Source: Zasmidium citrigriseum
Taxonomy: Eukaryota > Ascomycota > Dothideomycetes > Mycosphaerellales > Mycosphaerellaceae
DNA length: 64,000 bases
Assembly (NCBI GenBank): GCA_002786025.1
Contig: NHNW01000003.1
Coordinates: 310,001 to 374,000 of the forward strand
Direction of reading: 5' to 3'
In this document: positions 62,243 to 64,000 of the stretch, in pieces
Layout of the letters: each line of letters starts with the position of its first letter
Numbering within the stretch: the stretch's first letter is position 1
Made by a program: the position numbers and the translations under genes
The notes under the pieces: model-generated
What the model was told of the DNA's origin: nothing
The model's input: the letters and a program-made list of their open reading frames with translations, nothing else
Databases searched by the model: none

Positions 62243-64000
62243 ATGGCCGACCTCGACTACGAGAAGGCCCGCGGGCCCAAGGTCGACGCCACCACCACTG
62301 CCTCCGGCAGCAGCAACGACAATGATGTCGCCAACGGCATGTACGACGAGAGACCGAGCTTTTGGACCCGTATGGGTGTCACGCCCGAGTCCTTCAAGCG
62401 CCGCACGCTGGCCGACAAGCACAACCAGCTCAACAAGACGCTCAAGACCCGCCATCTTCACATGATCGCCATTGGAGGCAGTATCGGTGCCGGCTTGTTC
62501 GTCGGCTCTGGCTCTGCTCTCGCTACTGGCGGGNNCCCGCCTCTCTCCTGATCTGCTTCTTGATCATCGGTGTCGTAAGTCCTGCCCAGTGGCCGGAAAC
62601 GGATGAGATACTGACTCGAGGCATAGATGATGTTCAATGTCGTATACGCTCTCGGTGAACTGTCCCTTCTGTACCCGATCTCCGGTGGTTTCTATACCTA
62701 CTCGACCCGCTTCATCGATCCGTCCTGGGGCTTCGCCATGGGCTGGAATTACGTCTTTCAATGGGCCATCGTCTTACCGCTAGAATTGGTCGTCGCCGCC
62801 TTGACGATCAATTACTGGGGCGCCAACATCAACGAAGCCGTCTTCATCTCCGTCTTCATGGTGATCATCATCATCGTGAACATTTTCGGAGTCCTCGGAT
62901 ACGCCGAAGAGGAGTTCTGGGTTTCTTTGCTGAAGCTATCCACGATCATCGTCTTCCTGTTCATGGGCCTTATCTTCGTCTGCGGAGGTGGACCAAGCAG
63001 TGGACAATACGGCGACTACTGGGGTGCACGACTGTGGTACGACCCAGGCGCATTCGCCGATGGTTTCTACGGTTTCTGCGGTGTCTTCGTGACTGCTGCC
63101 TTCTCGTTCTCGGGCACCGAGCTCGTTGGTTTAGCTGCGGCAGAGACCGAGAACCCCCAGAAATCTCTTCCAGGCGCGATCAAGCAGGTGTTCTGGCGTA
63201 TCACTCTGTAAGCTGTCTCCTTTTGAGAACTCGGGATGAGCACCAACTGACAGATTGTAGGTTCTACGTCCTGGCCCTGTTCTTCGTCGGTCTCCTTGTC
63301 CCATACGACGACCCTCGTCTCCTCGGCTCCAGCAGCTTCATCGATGTCTCGGCCTCGCCATTCGTCATTGTCGCTGAGAACGCCGGCATTCCAGCATTCG
63401 GCGACTTCGTCAACGTCATCATTCTCCTTGCTGTCGTCAGCATCGGTCTCTCTGGTGTCTACGGTGGCTCGCGAACGCTCACTGCGCTGGCTGAGCAGGG
63501 CTATGCACCAAAGTTCTTCGGTTACGTCGATCGCGCCGGTCGTCCTCTCTTCTCGACCATCTTCATCATCGCCTGGGGCCCGATCGCATACGTCGCTCTG
63601 GCTAGCAGCGGTGCTGAAGTCTTCGCTTGGCTTCAAGCTCTCTCTGGTCTTGCTGCGCTCTTCACCTGGGGCAGCATCTGCTTGGCACACATCCGATTCC
63701 GATCTGCCTGGAAGCACCACGGCCACACCCTCGACGAGATTCCATTCAAGGCCATCTTCGGCGTCATCGGCTCGTGGATTGGTGTCATCCTGGTCGTCCT
63801 CGTCTTGATTGCACAGCTCTACACTGCCATCCAGGCTGCCGTCGACGAGGGTGGGCGAGCCGGTGCCGCTGCCTTCTTCAAGTCGTACCTGGCCTTCTTC
63901 GTCGTTGTTCTATTCTACGTCGTCGGCTGGGCCTGGAAGCGCGGAAAGTGGGTGAAGATTGCTGACATCGACGTGGATGCTGGTCGTCGCGAGATCGACT
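62243..64000 (+). CDS. Amino-acid permease (YAT family), 3' end beyond window
   Basis: Exons 62243-62574, 62627-63207 and 63261 to the edge; introns 52 and 53 bp (branch TACTGACTC in the first). A charged N-terminus leads to [20 protein letters not shown], the TM1 signature of yeast amino-acid transporters. Further family motifs are [58 protein letters not shown] and [19 protein letters not shown]. About ten of the usual twelve helices plus part of the cytoplasmic end are inside the window. An NN run at 62534-62535 throws the frame off; without it [15 protein letters not shown] reads through, as the family expects. Broad-range amino-acid uptake at the plasma membrane is likely. Confidence 0.9.
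62534..62535. other. Two ambiguous bases inside permease exon 1
   Basis: The NN lies between GGCGGG and CCCGCC. Reading across with two bases gives a premature stop; deleting both gives the expected GGPASLL. Probably an assembly or gap-filling artefact, not a mutation. Confidence 0.85.

Overview
This window is nuclear DNA of a filamentous ascomycete (Pezizomycotina), most likely a Dothideomycete of the Mycosphaerellales/Capnodiales type. The grounds are: many introns of about 50-60 bp with GTRAGT donors, CTRAY/ACTGAC branch sites and YAG acceptors; typical filamentous-fungal families (Clr5-ankyrin, short LPPELR proteins, half-size ABCG transporter, DHA1 drug exporters, YAT permease); repeats decayed by CpA to TpA change, as repeat-induced point mutation (RIP) produces; and repeat-built introns. 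The species is inference. Exon boundaries below were placed by hand and checked by reading frame. Genes cut by the window are at 1-2281 (minus, 3' part missing) and 62243-64000 (plus, 3' part missing).

Left block, 1-28.3 kb, is ordinary gene-dense chromosome: a STAND-N-terminal-like protein, an ABCG half transporter, a small LPPELR protein, a forkhead factor, a Lys/Glu-rich small protein with an 11-nt first coding exon, a Clr5-ankyrin protein preceded by four near-identical palindromes, a DHA1 MFS exporter, a divergent pair of mitochondrial proteins (one is ribosomal bL19m), a small secreted cysteine-rich protein, glycogen synthase and a kinesin motor.

Middle block, 28.3-49.2 kb, is an accessory, repeat-rich island. 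It holds one intact SPX-EXS phosphate exporter (SYG1/XPR1 family, 32956-35691). Around it are many decayed fragments of the same gene in both orientations, tandem repeats inside and beside that gene, a four-copy tandem array that decays by stages into AT-rich RIP-like sequence (35.9-36.7 kb), a nucleotidyltransferase-like gene with a duplicated 3' fragment, and a tandem series of 'upstream block plus gene' units. That series ends in two intact paralogous membrane-protein genes (47142 and 48319) of no family I recognise.

Right block, 49.6-64 kb, returns to conserved genes: a CaMKK-type kinase divergent from TRAPP subunit Bet5, a JmjC-like protein, cysteinyl-tRNA synthetase with two in-frame starts (mitochondrial and cytosolic), a metallo-beta-lactamase-fold protein and an amino-acid permease. 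A two-base NN run breaks the permease reading frame and is probably an assembly artefact.

The most unusual signal is the fragment family derived from the SPX-EXS gene, together with the tandemly expanded intron inside the intact copy. The palindrome cluster at 13.5-13.85 kb and the membrane-paralog array at 45.2-49.2 kb come next.
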